A stretch of 64,000 nt of DNA from Climacteris rufus (Eukaryota; Chordata; Aves; Passeriformes; Climacteridae), in the NCBI GenBank assembly GCA_013398175.1, contig VZRZ01002289.1, positions 62,001 to 126,000 on the forward strand, given 5' to 3'. The translations under genes were made by a program, and so were the position numbers. Positions 52,301-61,808 of the stretch are shown in pieces. How positions within the stretch are numbered: the stretch's first letter is position 1; each line of letters opens with the position of its first letter. The notes beneath the pieces were generated by a model. The model saw nothing but the letters and a program-made list of their open reading frames with translations, searched no databases and had not been told where the DNA came from.

Positions 52301-55300
52301 GTGAATGACAACTAGGTTCAGCCTTCCAAGCTAGAAGATCTGATATCCAAGATCTAGTACTGGCATTGCTAGAACAGAAAAGAAAAATCCAGAAAAACCT
52401 GCCCACTCTCTTCATGGGAGGTGAAACTTCCCATCAGAACAAAGGCAAGGAGACATATTAACACCAAAAGACAAACCAGTCACCTGACAAGTACACGTTT
52501 AATTCAGTTTGGGGCCTGTGTTGTGGTTTTAAGGTTGGCTTTATGCCAGCCATAGGGTGATGCCTGCCCTGACATGCAGCTATTCTTGGGGAAAAAAAAG
52601 TGAACAAATATGAGCTGCTGCTTTTGGGAATTTGGATGTACGATGTTATGTCGTGTATCTGTGGTGTGTTTGATCCAGTACTAGATGTCCTTTACTTGAA
52701 TTTGGCTCTTGAAGAGCAGCATTAGGAGGGCCATTCCCACCTCAGTTACACCCCCTGCCACTACACCCAGATGTAAGACTGGTGCAGGTACACAAGAGCC
52801 TAACTCATAATATATGTCTGTATTTCCATTTTTAATTCCTTTCAAGAGCTGTAGAACTTGTGTTGTGAATTGTTTTCATTATGAGTAATTTGTTTTTCAT
52901 GTCTAAATTTTTCTTGTAGATAAGAAGAATAAGTGGCACTGGAAAAGCCTTGGCCAAGACAGACAAGTATCAAAACAAGAGGTGAATAGTTTTTCCTTTC
53001 AGCTTGACTGAGTATAAATAACTCTACATGTTTTTATTTTTGAAAAACTCTTTGGTTGTGGGCAGAGTTGTCTTAAGATCCAGAAACATTTTCTGTGCTT
53101 TTAAACATTGATGATAAGTTCTGTTGCTAATAAGAATTTTTATTTTCCCAGATTTTTTAATAATAAATTACTGACATCAGATAGCAAGGTCTTTAGGTGC
53201 TAGCAGCAGCACCCCAAGCATCTGGGTATTAATATGTAGCAGCTTTATTTAATACAATTCTGAATGAAATAGATTTGAGAAAATCAGAGTTTGAATTAAT
53301 TTCTTTGACATATAAGTTGTCCTAGAGACCTACTTAGCCATCTATCCTTAAAAAAAGAAAAAAACCAGGCACTTGATTTGAGCAAAGCTTTACCTCCTTG
53401 TTTAAGTGTTGTATGTAATAAGTAACATGTCTTAAGCAATAGATAAGGTCTATATGTAATCTGGACACTGTTAGAACAGTTTTTGGTGCCCAAAGTGACA
53501 CTCTAAATTGCAACTGGGACAGCTGAACGTCTGAGGATTTGAATAGGGTATTATTAGTCTGAGCTGTGACATCTGGGTTTATCGCTTAATTTGGTTGCAG
53601 GCTTCTTGCTTAGTTTGGCCTGCTTATTTTGCCAAGCCTTTGGTGTAGAGAGGGCAAGAGCTCAGTGAAACCAGGGCTCAGTGCTCATTTTGTGAGGAAA
53701 AAATAGCACTGTTGCACCCATCTGCAGTCCCCAAACATCTTTCTGGAGCTGAGCTGTAACTTTGGTTTCCATCTGCCAGGCATTTCCAAGTGTAGTGACG
53801 GCTGTGATTTCTGGAGCAGCTTTTGCAGACAGTGTCAGTCAGTAAATGAAGCATCAGGACATGCCAGGAGGCAGTAGCTGAGGGAGAAGGGTATTGAAAA
53901 GACAATGTAGATGCTGGGGTTTGACCTCTTGAAATGAGGAACCATGAGCTCCTGTCAGGACATGTTTCTGCTGTTAGACATACTTTGCAAACATATCTAG
54001 GCTTGGGGAGAATCTGAAGATAGTTCCTGGCTGTTCAACATAGTCTGGCTGCCTAAAAGGGAGACTAATTCAGTACTTGTAAAATTGTCCTTGTAGTACA
54101 AAAACGGCAGTACTGTTGCTGTATGGGGATGTTAGAAGGGCTAAACTTGTGTTTTAAGGAGATTGGCAAGAATCCTAGTCTTGTGAGGAACTATAGATTT
54201 TGTATGAATTAGCTAAATAAAAGTAATGTATCAGAAATTAAATGCAAGGTAGTTTTTAAAGATGAGGTTCAAGTCAAACATTTCTGTATGCTTTCCAAAA
54301 AAGATGCAAGAGAGTGCATCACTTATATTTGTGTTACAGGTTTGTGGGTTTGGTTTTGGTTTTTTTTTTTAATTAGCAGCAACATTATGACAATGACAAG
54401 GAAGCCAGTGAGCTCTCAGTTGGGTTTAACTGAAGCAGAGTCCAGTGTTTGCAAAAGGCTGCATAATCCATTTCTGTAAACCAATATGCAGTGTTAATAC
54501 CCATAAGAATAATTTCTGATACTTAGAGGATGAATTAATGGTAGTGTCTTCTGGCATTACCACATGCTTCCCAGTCCAGTCACTTAGCCTCAGTTGCTTT
54601 TATAACCTGTGCAAGGTGGCTACTTCAGATTCCTAATTTAGAAATGTTCAGATGTTCATTATGTGGCTGGGAGGGGGAATATTTTAGACTTACTCTTTTA
54701 AAACCACTTTCTCCTTCAGTAGGAATTATTTTCTGAATAAGAAAAAAGCTGCTTCATTGCTGTTGGATGATTCAATTGGCCCTTACAAGTTCCAATTAAA
54801 GAGCAGTGGATTTCAGGGGGCTGGTTCTTTACAGCCTGTAGAGCAGTTTGTGACTGAACAAATGATCATGCAATAACTGAGAAGAGGCAGTTTCAGACAC
54901 AGATTAGATGTTTGAATGTCCCATGAAGTCAGTGATACAGGTGATACAGCAACGAGCCATAGCATTACCCTGTCGTGTGAGTTGTGCCCTTGCAATGTAA
55001 TGGTGGAAAGGCAGTGCAGAAAAGCAAAAGTAAAGCTATGTCTAATCATCTGTGTGTGTGTGTGTATATATATATAATTACCCCAAGGGTACAATTATGG
55101 GGCAATATACCAAATACAATATAATAATATACCACATGGTGGGGAGCTGTGTGCTTGTGACCATATTATGGCTCTGCTGGAAAGGCTTTCAGCATCAGAG
55201 AGATCAATTTAATGGATAATTCAAATGCTCTGTGGAGTCTTGAGAAGGTATAAACCAGAATCACACTCTTACTGAATTGGTATCTTCTTTTCAGATGAGA

Positions 55301-58300
55301 AAGTTGTCCTTTGTGGGGTATCCGTTCTGTAGTCATGATTACTGAAAAAGCAGCTGGGTATTGGAGGAAGGGCCTCACTACCTGTAGATGCTTTGTTAGC
55401 TGAGCAAGAGTGATGTACAAGTATTCTTGGTAGGTTGTGTTGGAAAGTTTCTGTTCAAATGCAGGATCTTACCTGAGAGCTTGCTCTTAAAACATAAACT
55501 GACTTTTTTCCTTCCTTACAGTGAAGTAAAAGTCTTTGACCCATCTGGTGACTCTACACTTCCTGTTGTTTCCAAGAAGCGCAAAATTCAGGAGGTGGAA
55601 GAACAAGACACAGAGGTTGCAGTGAAAGCAAAGAAGTTCAAAGCAGAGATGAAAGGTTAGTTGCTGTACCTGTGCTGCTGGCATGTCACTGTTTGCATTG
55701 TGCAGTGGGGCTTAGCATTTACAGCCAGCCACAGTACCTGGGTATTCACCTTAGGTATGACAGGGTATTTAAAAAATACAATGTTCCTTTTTAGACTGAC
55801 ACCAGACTGCAGACAATTTACAAACAGTTGTAAACATATAAGAACATTTAAAACCAAAACTCTACTCGAATTCTTCTTGCAGAATTTCTTGCTCAGCAGG
55901 TTTGTATTTAGTGTCTTGAAGACAGAAACACTGATTTCTGTAAAACCAGAACTTGCCCCATTTTCTTTTATGAATACTATTTTATTCTGTCTAGAAATGT
56001 TTTCTGGCAGGTTTTAACATACAAAAAGGTCAGAATTTGACATGAAATGATACTTGGAAACTTCCATCTGAATTTACGTAACACATGAACAATGGTTATT
56101 CTCTGGGGAGCTAAAACTGAACTGTGGCCACAGTTGTTCCTTCCTTCTCTGATAAGTTACTGTGTGAAGAAAGATTTTGAACTGCAACTGCAAAATAATC
56201 TAGTTTGACATTATGGTTCATTTTAAGAAACATTATCTTCTATCTAGTGTGTAACTTGGAAGGGGAAAAATGGGAAAAAGATGACTTAAAATCACTTCTG
56301 TGAGATCCAGAGCAGATCTGGGTGTGAGCCAAGGACCTGTGCCTGCAGCAGGTGAGGGCTGTCAGAGCCTTCCCTTCTCTGCCTTTTCTGCTGCTGTGTT
56401 GTAGAGGATCAGTGTGTAGATATGCTGGTTCAATATCTCTTTGTGCTCAGCTGATGCTGAGTTGTGATCATTCCAGTCACCGGTTAGTTCATGATGTTTG
56501 TGTGCATGAATGGAGCAACTTACAGAAACCTAAACTTAGCTGAGAATTAAAGTTACACTGGAGAGGGAATCCTTTGTGCAGTAAAGCTGAAATCTGTGCC
56601 CCAGCTCGTTCTCTTATGCTTACCATTATGAGACATGGACACATGAGTACTTTGGAGGCTTGAACTTTGCCCGTCTGCTTTTGGAGAATGTGGGTGTTCT
56701 CACAGCTACTGTTTTTTATTATCTTTTGAACTAGCTTCTTTTGCTATAGCCAGAATTGTTCCCTTGGGCTTCCCTTGCACTATCAAAACAACTGTTGACA
56801 TCTCACAGACGTGAGCTCATTGCAGGTGAAATATTACATTGATTTCCAGCCTGGTCTTTTGCAGTTTGAGGAGCATATTTTTGTTCATAGTTCTGTTATT
56901 CAGTGGTTCATGCTTTTATACACAAACCTGCTTGTATTTGCTTTGTTTGCTTTATTGAGCACTGATCTTTCCTGGTGTAGGCATTGGGTGGAGCTTAGCA
57001 GGTATCCTTGAGCTGGAGAGAGTGTCCAGAATACTTGTGGATTACTGAAATCTTTGCTCTTTGGGTGGCTGTTTTTCAAATTTCCCCAAACCTGAAGTAC
57101 AGGATTCAGATGTGTTGCTTTTCTTCCTGGAAGGATAGTTCATTCTTCAAATGTATGGTTAATAGCTCCTGCTTTTTCCAAGTTCTTTGTATCAACTGGG
57201 TCATTTTATGTTGCTACCTGGGCATTGTTGCTAACTATGCCAGTTGCTTCAGACTATGGAATAAATGTTTTCAAAGAGCTTATTTATCTTGTATCACCTG
57301 TATGCAGAACTAATCCCTTCAGCCTGTCCTCTTGTACCCTTTAAAACAGCACTGCCTCATGTTTGCAAATTGTATTCAAGCACCCAGCAAAGTACATGGA
57401 TTTCCCTGACACCTGCGAGTCAGACCATGGCCTTGCTATTTTCTAGCATGATTTCTATGACTGCACAGTGTACTACAGGGGGCTTGGTGGTTCCAGAAGT
57501 TTGAGTAGTTCAGCAACTACCATAATACACAGAAGAGTGCAGAGTAGGTCCCAGCATTAAGATGGTGTCCACTTGAATATGCATATGAGCCTTTAATGTC
57601 TGCTGTTCATGGCTCTGTTCTTTTTTGATGCAGTGCTCTATTCAGCTTTTGCCTGGTCAAAGATTACACATCCAGACAGTGTGTTGTGAAAGACGTCTCT
57701 GCCCCCTCCTTCCCCATGCTGTTTGTGCAGCTGCATGAAAAATGGGGGTGGTGGAAAAGTAGTCCCAGAAAAAAAGGCATTCTTCAGCCAGAAATTTTTA
57801 TCCAGCTTGTATTACAAGAGGAAGGTAAAGGACAGGAAGAAGCTGGGAAGCTGCCACTGAAAAGTGATTTGTCAAACTATTAATATTAACTTCTAATATT
57901 TGTTATAAAGGGGAAGAGTATTTTGCATTATGCTAGCCTGAACTGTCAATGTTACGGCAAGATGAGATGTGTGGTGTTTTCTCTCTCCTTGTTTGGGGCA
58001 CTTTGGGTGAGAGCTGGCAGGGCCTTAGGGGTTGAACTCTGACTTCAAACCGCTTTGACCTTTTATACCTGTCAATAACCAAGCAAAAGAATAGTGCCTG
58101 AAACAAGTTTTAATTCACTTAGAGTTGTCTGTGAAAACCTGTTTTAGTGTTGGTGAAGGGAAATAGGGCAGGTATTTTTGTGACTGCGGTCTCTGAAGTG
58201 GGATGTGACCAGGCAGAATGCATAGCACCAGCAGGGCTAGCCAGTGCCCCCAGGGAAGCTTTCAGCTTGCTTTTAGCATCAGGGTATGTAGCAGTTAGTC

Positions 58301-61300
58301 ACTTTGGAAGGTATCTCTTGAAAAGAGAAATATCTTAAATTAATGGAGTGAACTCTGCAAGGTACAAAACCTTAAATGACAGCAGCAGCTTGACAGGATG
58401 TCTCTATTGACAGTCAGTGTGACTTCATTTTGTACATGTGGAGCATCGTCTGGAGGAGGGAGGGTACATCAGGACATCAGGCTTGTGTGCAAAAGCTTAG
58501 ACAACAAAATGGTGAAGAAAGGGTGAGTGGAACTACTGCTGGTGATCTCCAGCACTCACAGGGCCATCTGTCAAACTGCTCCTCGGGTGCTGCTTTCTGT
58601 GCCTGATAGTCAGAGCTGTTGGTTTCCTTGTCAGCTGCTGTGTATCACAAAAAAACCCCACTGGCCTTCATTGACTTAGAAGTATTGCACCTAGAGGGAA
58701 AAGGCCAGCACCCCTGAAGCCTTTATCCTCATTCTGGCTAGGTACAAATATGTGAAGTCTTGTGATGAACTTTGCTGGAAAGCAGCAGCTGAAATCTTCA
58801 GGGAGGGATCTGCTTCTTGCTGTGAGAAGTGACAGTGCCTGTGAGTGACCAGTGCATCATCTGTAGTTGTAAATTGTGACAGGTTCCACTGCCTGGTGTG
58901 TCAGACTTGATGACATGTAGGGTAATAACAAGAAATAATGTTTTCAAGGTTACCACCCAACATTTTTCTTGGAAATGCATATCTTGCCAGTCCAGCTGAG
59001 TGAAAGCGTGTTGCATAGTAAAATACAGTGTGTATGCTCCTCTTATACTGTATGGCTTTAATGTAGTTTATGCTTAATTTTCAACTACTTTTTATTTCTC
59101 TGTGTCATACATAGGGAGGTGAGGATATTTATTTTTGTGCGTGATTTGAAAACCTTATGCTCACACACTGTTCACTGTGGATTTTGTGTATGCCAGAATT
59201 TACTTAAAATCATGTTTCCTGGTTCTTTTATCTGGAATCTTTTGCTGTTTTGCTTCTGGTATGTTTTTATAATGTCAGAAAACTGCATGTGTTAGCTGGC
59301 TGTGTTCTCCTGTAGACATGTCTAGAAATTTTTTACCCTGAAGCCAACTTTTTTTTTGTCTGAAGCTAATGTTAGAGGCAGAGTTCAATGTGTATTTTTG
59401 ACTCATATAATTCCTCTTCTGGCTTGAGGAACTAAAATTGTGATGAAGTACAGTCGAGATGTTAGGAGGTTATGTGGTTTGGGTCTTTTTTTTTGTGATT
59501 GAACTGTTCTTTTTGTAAGTGGTGAGTGTTCTTGGAAATGAAATTGATTCTTTCCTTGGGGGGCATATGGTGAGAAAATGATGTCTTGAGTCATACCTCT
59601 AGTAGCAACTTTACATACCACAAACACCACTGGTTTCAGCAGCAATTCTGCAGCTACCAAAGGACAGTGGTTGCTACGTCATGAACTTAATCATGAGTAC
59701 TGTGTATGGAGAAACTTGGTATCCAGCACTGACTCAGCTGTGCAAATAAATTTAACTTGGGTATGCTCCAGTAACAGTCTGGCTACTGCATAGGCTGTCA
59801 GCTTGGTAATGATTTCTGCTTGGTTTCTTTACCTAGAGATTCCTAAGACTGTGGTACGTATTCTAGGAAGTGAGTGGTAAATCACAGTTCCATTACCACT
59901 GTGATTAGATAGGGCAGCTTTGATGAATAGTTCTGAAAAGTAACTGTAAGGTTATTAGTAAATCTTTCCCTGGGTTGACATTCTTCTCAGCTTATATAAA
60001 TAATATTATAAATAATTCCTGTCATCCAGGACAGGAGAGAGTTTCTGCATTAAATCCTTTACATTTGCTCAGCATGGAGATCTTTGTATTTACCAGTCTA
60101 AACAGTAAAGAAAACCGGTCTGCTTCTTAACAAAGTTCCAACATCAAGATAGAGAAATCAGTTGTGAACAAGCTGCTGGTGGCTGAATGCATTTCTGCTC
60201 TGGGATTTAGAGTCCTTTCACTGCTCCTGCGTTGCTGGTGAAAATATTGACCAAACTGAGGATGGTCTGTTTTCCGACGGAGTACTTGAAGATAATTTGG
60301 CAAAGAAATTAAAACATGCAAGCTTGTTTTAAACTTTGGGAGCAGCATGTAGGAATGGTATTTGTACCAGGAGATGTGAACAGTAATGTCTGAACACTGT
60401 CGCTCGTGTCTTAAGTACTTGTGTGTTTTGGTTATAGCAGGGAGTGGTCGTGCAGGTAAGGGCAAAGCAGAGCTTAATTGGAGTAGAGATATTTAAAAAC
60501 GGGGCAATGTGGTATTGGTAATCAGTATCTTACATTCTTGCTGTTGTCATTGCATCCTCTCACATCTCATAGCTTTTCCTTTTGCACTCTTAATAACTGA
60601 CAACCTGCCTTTCATTTTTGTCCTTTCTGTGGTACAGAAGGGACAGCTGTAGAAGATGGTGAACCTGTCAAAAAGAAGAAAAAGAAAAAGGATAAGGATA
60701 AGGAAAAGCAAGCTGAAGAAGAGGAGGTACTGAGTGAGGAACTCCCCACCAGCCCCACAATTGAGGTGAGGCAGAATTGCACAGCTACCTGATCTTTTTT
60801 GGGAATGTGTTCTCTCCAAAACATATGGAGTGTAAACTGAGGGGGGGAAAAGAAAATCATCTGTGTATAATTTATGGCATGCCAGCAGGTTTGCTCTAGT
60901 GACTTTATTTCATGATATCCATCGCTGTAATGTCCAAGAAGATTTGCTTTACAAAATAAGGCCTGGGAAGTTTGTGACTGCAGTGCCTTCATTCTCCTCC
61001 TTTCTTCTGCCCACCCTCAGCTCTAGTCTTCCCTCTCTTTGCACCTTTTCAAATGGGAAGAACGTCCCTTGGTGCCGATCCACAGGCGTCTGTCTCGACT
61101 TCAGGACTTGTGGGGAGCAGAGGCTGTACCTGCTGATGTGAGGTTTTCTAGCAACAGTAGAGCAGATAGGACCAAACCAAACTTTTTGCTCAGTTTTGAA
61201 ATCCTGTTCCTAACACGGGGTTTAATTTTCTCCCCTTTGTGAATCGCAGCTGCAGGGCCTGAGGGCGGTGCTGGGCTGTGGCAGTGTGGCACAGCCTCCC

Positions 61301-61533
61301 TGCCCCCTGTGAACAGCCAGGGCATTTAGCAGTTGAGGAAGGACAACTCCAGGGTTGTGCTTTGCTGAGCATGGCAGCTGGGGTGATGCTTTGGGTGTGA
61401 GCCCTGTTGCCTAGCTACATGTGTTACTTTGTTTTTCCATTATGGTTCGTTCATGGCAACATTTGTTTGTTTGCAGAATACAGAGAAAAAGAAGAAGAAA
61501 AAGAAGAAAGTGAAAGATGAGGGTGAAGACTGA
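37336..61533 (+). CDS. NOP58: NOP58, box C/D snoRNP core protein (15 coding exons)
   Basis: NOP58 is a core protein of box C/D snoRNPs. With NOP56, fibrillarin and SNU13 it directs 2'-O-methylation and processing of pre-rRNA in the nucleolus. Coding exons: 37336-37380, 40548-40624, 42314-42366, 43994-44118, 45123-45259, 46455-46519, 47820-47954, 48862-49007, 49957-50083, 50723-50886, 51593-51727, 52920-52981, 55522-55655, 60638-60765, 61477-61533. The sum is 1,590 nt, 530 codons with stop, equal to human NOP58 (529 residues), and every junction is in frame with AG/GT borders. Order of domains: NOP5NT (about 1-66), NOSIC (about 160-212, containing RCREWYGWHFPEL), the Nop domain (to about 400, with the GAEK motif near 321-324), and a Lys/Glu-rich tail with the SKKRK element. 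Introns 3, 6, 8 and 9 host C/D snoRNAs. Confidence 0.98.
40548..40624 (+). CDS. NOP58: NOP58 exon 2
   Basis: 77 nt from VLNEKKLQEVDSLWKEF to PEKANK plus two bases of an Ile codon. It encodes the helical part of NOP5NT and is nearly identical to human. The acceptor is TTTTTTTGCCTACAG and the donor GTAAGC. Confidence 0.97.
40734..41000 (+). other. NOP58: Candidate alternative terminal exon of NOP58 in intron 2
   Basis: A strong acceptor (TTTTTGTTTTTCAG) ends at 40,733. Spliced after exon 2, this sequence stays open for 29 codons (IVKSVNNDNVKLDTLRNLKW, then NIKVKEIP) to a TAG at 40819-40821. AATAAA follows at 40977-40982. The predicted product is 69 residues, NOP5NT only in part. The frame and signal fit an alternative last exon, but open length is short enough to be chance. 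RNA evidence is required. Confidence 0.35.
42314..42366 (+). CDS. NOP58: NOP58 exon 3
   Basis: 53 nt completing Ile41 and encoding VKLKHFEKFQDTTEALA. Acceptor TTTATTTCTGTAG, donor GTAAGT. This is the usual continuation after exon 2, in competition with the candidate terminal exon at 40,734. Confidence 0.97.
42638..42720 (+). ncRNA. SNORD70: Box C/D snoRNA in NOP58 intron 3, SNORD70-like (18S A512)
   Basis: Assembled by hand. The terminal stem TCTGTTGTC (42638-42646) pairs perfectly with GACAACAGA (42712-42720). C box ATGATGG is at 42648-42654, D' CTGA at 42668-42671 and D box CTGA at 42708-42711. The guide TTTCGTCACTACC (42694-42706) is complementary to 13 nt of vertebrate 18S rRNA, GGTAGTGACGAAA. 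The fifth base before the D box (T at 42703) pairs with the A of GGTA, which is A512 in human numbering, the SNORD70 target. The C box ends in G where RUGAUGA is usual. It lies about 270 nt after exon 3 and 1.27 kb before exon 4, so it is not at the usual short distance from the acceptor. Confidence 0.93.
43994..44118 (+). CDS. NOP58: NOP58 exon 4
   Basis: 125 nt, residues 59-100, ending HEQLAVADAKLGGVIK, a strongly conserved segment at the end of the N-terminal region. It carries KDAHEQ where human has KEAHEP. The donor GTGATA is weak. Confidence 0.97.
45123..45259 (+). CDS. NOP58: NOP58 exon 5
   Basis: 137 nt from EKLNLSCIHSP to MCLGLAH and the first two bases of a Ser codon. It contains the conserved ELMRGIRSQ helix. 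Acceptor CCACCCTGCAG, donor GTGAGT. Confidence 0.97.
46455..46519 (+). CDS. NOP58: NOP58 exon 6
   Basis: 65 nt encoding SLSRYKLKFSPDKVDTMIIQ and AI, at the start of the NOSIC region. Acceptor TCTGTCTCCGCAG, donor GTAAGT. Confidence 0.97.
47114..47193 (+). ncRNA. SNORD70: Box C/D snoRNA in NOP58 intron 6, SNORD70-like (18S A512)
   Basis: Stem CTGTTGCC (47114-47121) pairs with GACAACAG (47186-47193) with one mismatch. C box ATGATGA is at 47123-47129, D' CTGA at 47142-47145, C' ATGATGT at 47151-47157 and D CTGA at 47182-47185. The guide TTCGTCACTACC (47169-47180) gives 12 complementary bases to 18S, again placing A512 opposite the fifth base before D (47177). The guide, D box and 3' stem are nearly identical to the intron 3 copy, while the 5' half and D' guide differ. 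These look like paralogous copies, as human SNORD70 and SNORD70B are; I cannot say which is which. Confidence 0.93.
47820..47954 (+). CDS. NOP58: NOP58 exon 7 (NOSIC core)
   Basis: 135 nt with LLDDLDKELNNYIMRCREWY and GWHFPELGKIITDN, the hallmark NOSIC/Nop signature. The exon ends in YCKCVRKV. Acceptor TTTCTTCTAG, donor GTGAGT. Confidence 0.98.
48862..49007 (+). CDS. NOP58: NOP58 exon 8
   Basis: 146 nt from GDRSNFASSDVSDILPEEIE to IIHLCDQ. The N-terminal half is the least conserved part of the core relative to human; AAAEISMGTEVSEEDI is nearly invariant. Donor GTATGT. Confidence 0.97.
49109..49190 (+). ncRNA. SNORD11: Box C/D snoRNA in NOP58 intron 8, SNORD11-like (18S G509)
   Basis: Stem GATGGC (49109-49114) pairs perfectly with GCCATC (49185-49190). 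C box ATGATGA is at 49116-49122, D' CTGA at 49142-49145 and D CTGA at 49181-49184. The guide GTCACTACCTC (49168-49178) matches 11 nt of 18S rRNA, GAGGTAGTGAC. The fifth base before D (C at 49176) pairs with the first G of GGTA, G509 in human numbering, which is the SNORD11 target. It starts about 100 nt after exon 8. Confidence 0.92.
49957..50083 (+). CDS. NOP58: NOP58 exon 9
   Basis: 127 nt encoding VIEISEYRTQLYDYLKNRMM then AIAPNLTVMVGELVGARLIA, the coiled-coil to Nop-domain transition. Acceptor CTGTGCCAG, donor GTGGGT. Confidence 0.98.
50245..50329 (+). ncRNA. SNORD11B: Box C/D snoRNA in NOP58 intron 9, SNORD11B-like (18S G509)
   Basis: C box GTGATGA is at 50250-50256, D' CTGA at 50274-50277, a C'-like ATGAGG near 50,292 and D CTGA at 50320-50323. 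The guide GTCACTACCTC (50307-50317) is the same as in intron 8, and the fifth base before D (C at 50315) again faces G509. The terminal stem is short: only GTC with GAC pairs cleanly, which lowers confidence slightly. Its ends are therefore approximate. It is the second SNORD11-type copy, as SNORD11B is in human. Confidence 0.85.
50723..50886 (+). CDS. NOP58: NOP58 exon 10 (RNP-binding core)
   Basis: 164 nt with SLLNLAKHPASTVQLLGAEK then ALFRALKTKRDTPKFGLIYH. The GAEK motif of the Nop domain, which contacts the snoRNA K-turn and SNU13 complex in known structures, is intact. Donor GTAAGT. Confidence 0.98.
51593..51727 (+). CDS. NOP58: NOP58 exon 11
   Basis: 135 nt, 45 codons, starting ISRMLAAKTALTIRYDALGE and ending RLRLLEERG. 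It closes the Nop domain. The middle (ENTSAEMGAEN) differs from human more than its flanks. Donor GTAAGT. Confidence 0.97.
52920..52981 (+). CDS. NOP58: NOP58 exon 12
   Basis: 62 nt encoding IRRISGTGKALAKTDKYQNK plus two bases of Ser. It is a basic linker between the Nop domain and the tail. Acceptor TTTTTCTTGTAG, donor GTGAAT. Confidence 0.96.
55051..55076. repeat. Microsatellite (TG)n then (TA)n in NOP58 intron 12
   Basis: A TG dinucleotide run of about seven copies runs directly into a TA run of about six copies. Confidence 0.95.
55522..55655 (+). CDS. NOP58: NOP58 exon 13
   Basis: 134 nt from SEVKVFDPSGDSTLPVVSKK to KAKKFKAEMK. DPSGDSTLP and SKKRK are shared with human; the rest is charged and diverged. 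It is probably a nuclear/nucleolar targeting part. The donor GTTAGT is unusual but in frame with exon 14. Confidence 0.95.
55656..60637 (+). other. NOP58: NOP58 intron 13 (about 5 kb), nothing recognised
   Basis: The longest NOP58 intron, separating two exons of the lysine-rich tail. I looked for C/D boxes with a guide and stem, and for LINE sequence, and found neither. Open frames are short and unsupported. Confidence 0.6.
60638..60765 (+). CDS. NOP58: NOP58 exon 14
   Basis: 128 nt with a run of seven lysines, then DKDKEKQAEEEEVLSEELPT. The low-complexity KKE tail of NOP58 is variable between species, but the exon joins exons 13 and 15 in frame. Acceptor TCTGTGGTACAG, donor GTGAGG. Confidence 0.95.
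61477..61533 (+). CDS. NOP58: NOP58 exon 15 (C-terminal, with stop)
   Basis: 57 nt encoding NTEKKKKKKKKVKDEGED and a TGA stop at 61,531. The Lys run followed by an acidic end matches the human C-terminus (KKKKKKKRENED). Acceptor TTTGTTTGTTTGCAG. Confidence 0.96.
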   Translation, partial: NTEKKKKKKKKVKDEGED

Positions 61534-61808
61534 TCAGGAGCAGGGGAAAACGCCAGCCCTTGGACAGCTGCTTCAGAGTAGCATTTCTCAACATAATTTG
61601 TTTAGCCCCTTGCTGAAAACTAACTCCCCTGTGTTGTAAGAGGGCAAGGAGAAAGGTTTGATAGCTATCTTCTGCCCTGGAACAGGATACCCCAGTGTCT
61701 GTGCTAATTAGGAGGATTACTGGTTTCTTTCGTTTAAAAGCTCACAATAGATCCTCCTTTCACAAGCAATCTCCACAACTAAGGAATAAAAACATTTTTA
61801 TGGAGATC
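61534..61808 (+). other. NOP58: NOP58 3' UTR and poly(A) signal
   Basis: A short 3' UTR follows the stop. The AATAAA signal is at 61785-61790, so cleavage is expected about 15-20 nt later. The 3' UTR is about 270 nt, similar to what I recall for human NOP58. The exact end is inferred. Confidence 0.85.
61785..61790 (+). terminator. NOP58: NOP58 poly(A) signal AATAAA
   Basis: Canonical hexamer 252 nt after the NOP58 stop codon, the first AATAAA in the 3' UTR and followed by T-rich sequence. Confidence 0.85.

Noticed and set aside
55370..55392. CTCACTACCTG in NOP58 intron 12
   Set aside because: It shares eight bases with the guides but has no D box at the proper place and no C box.
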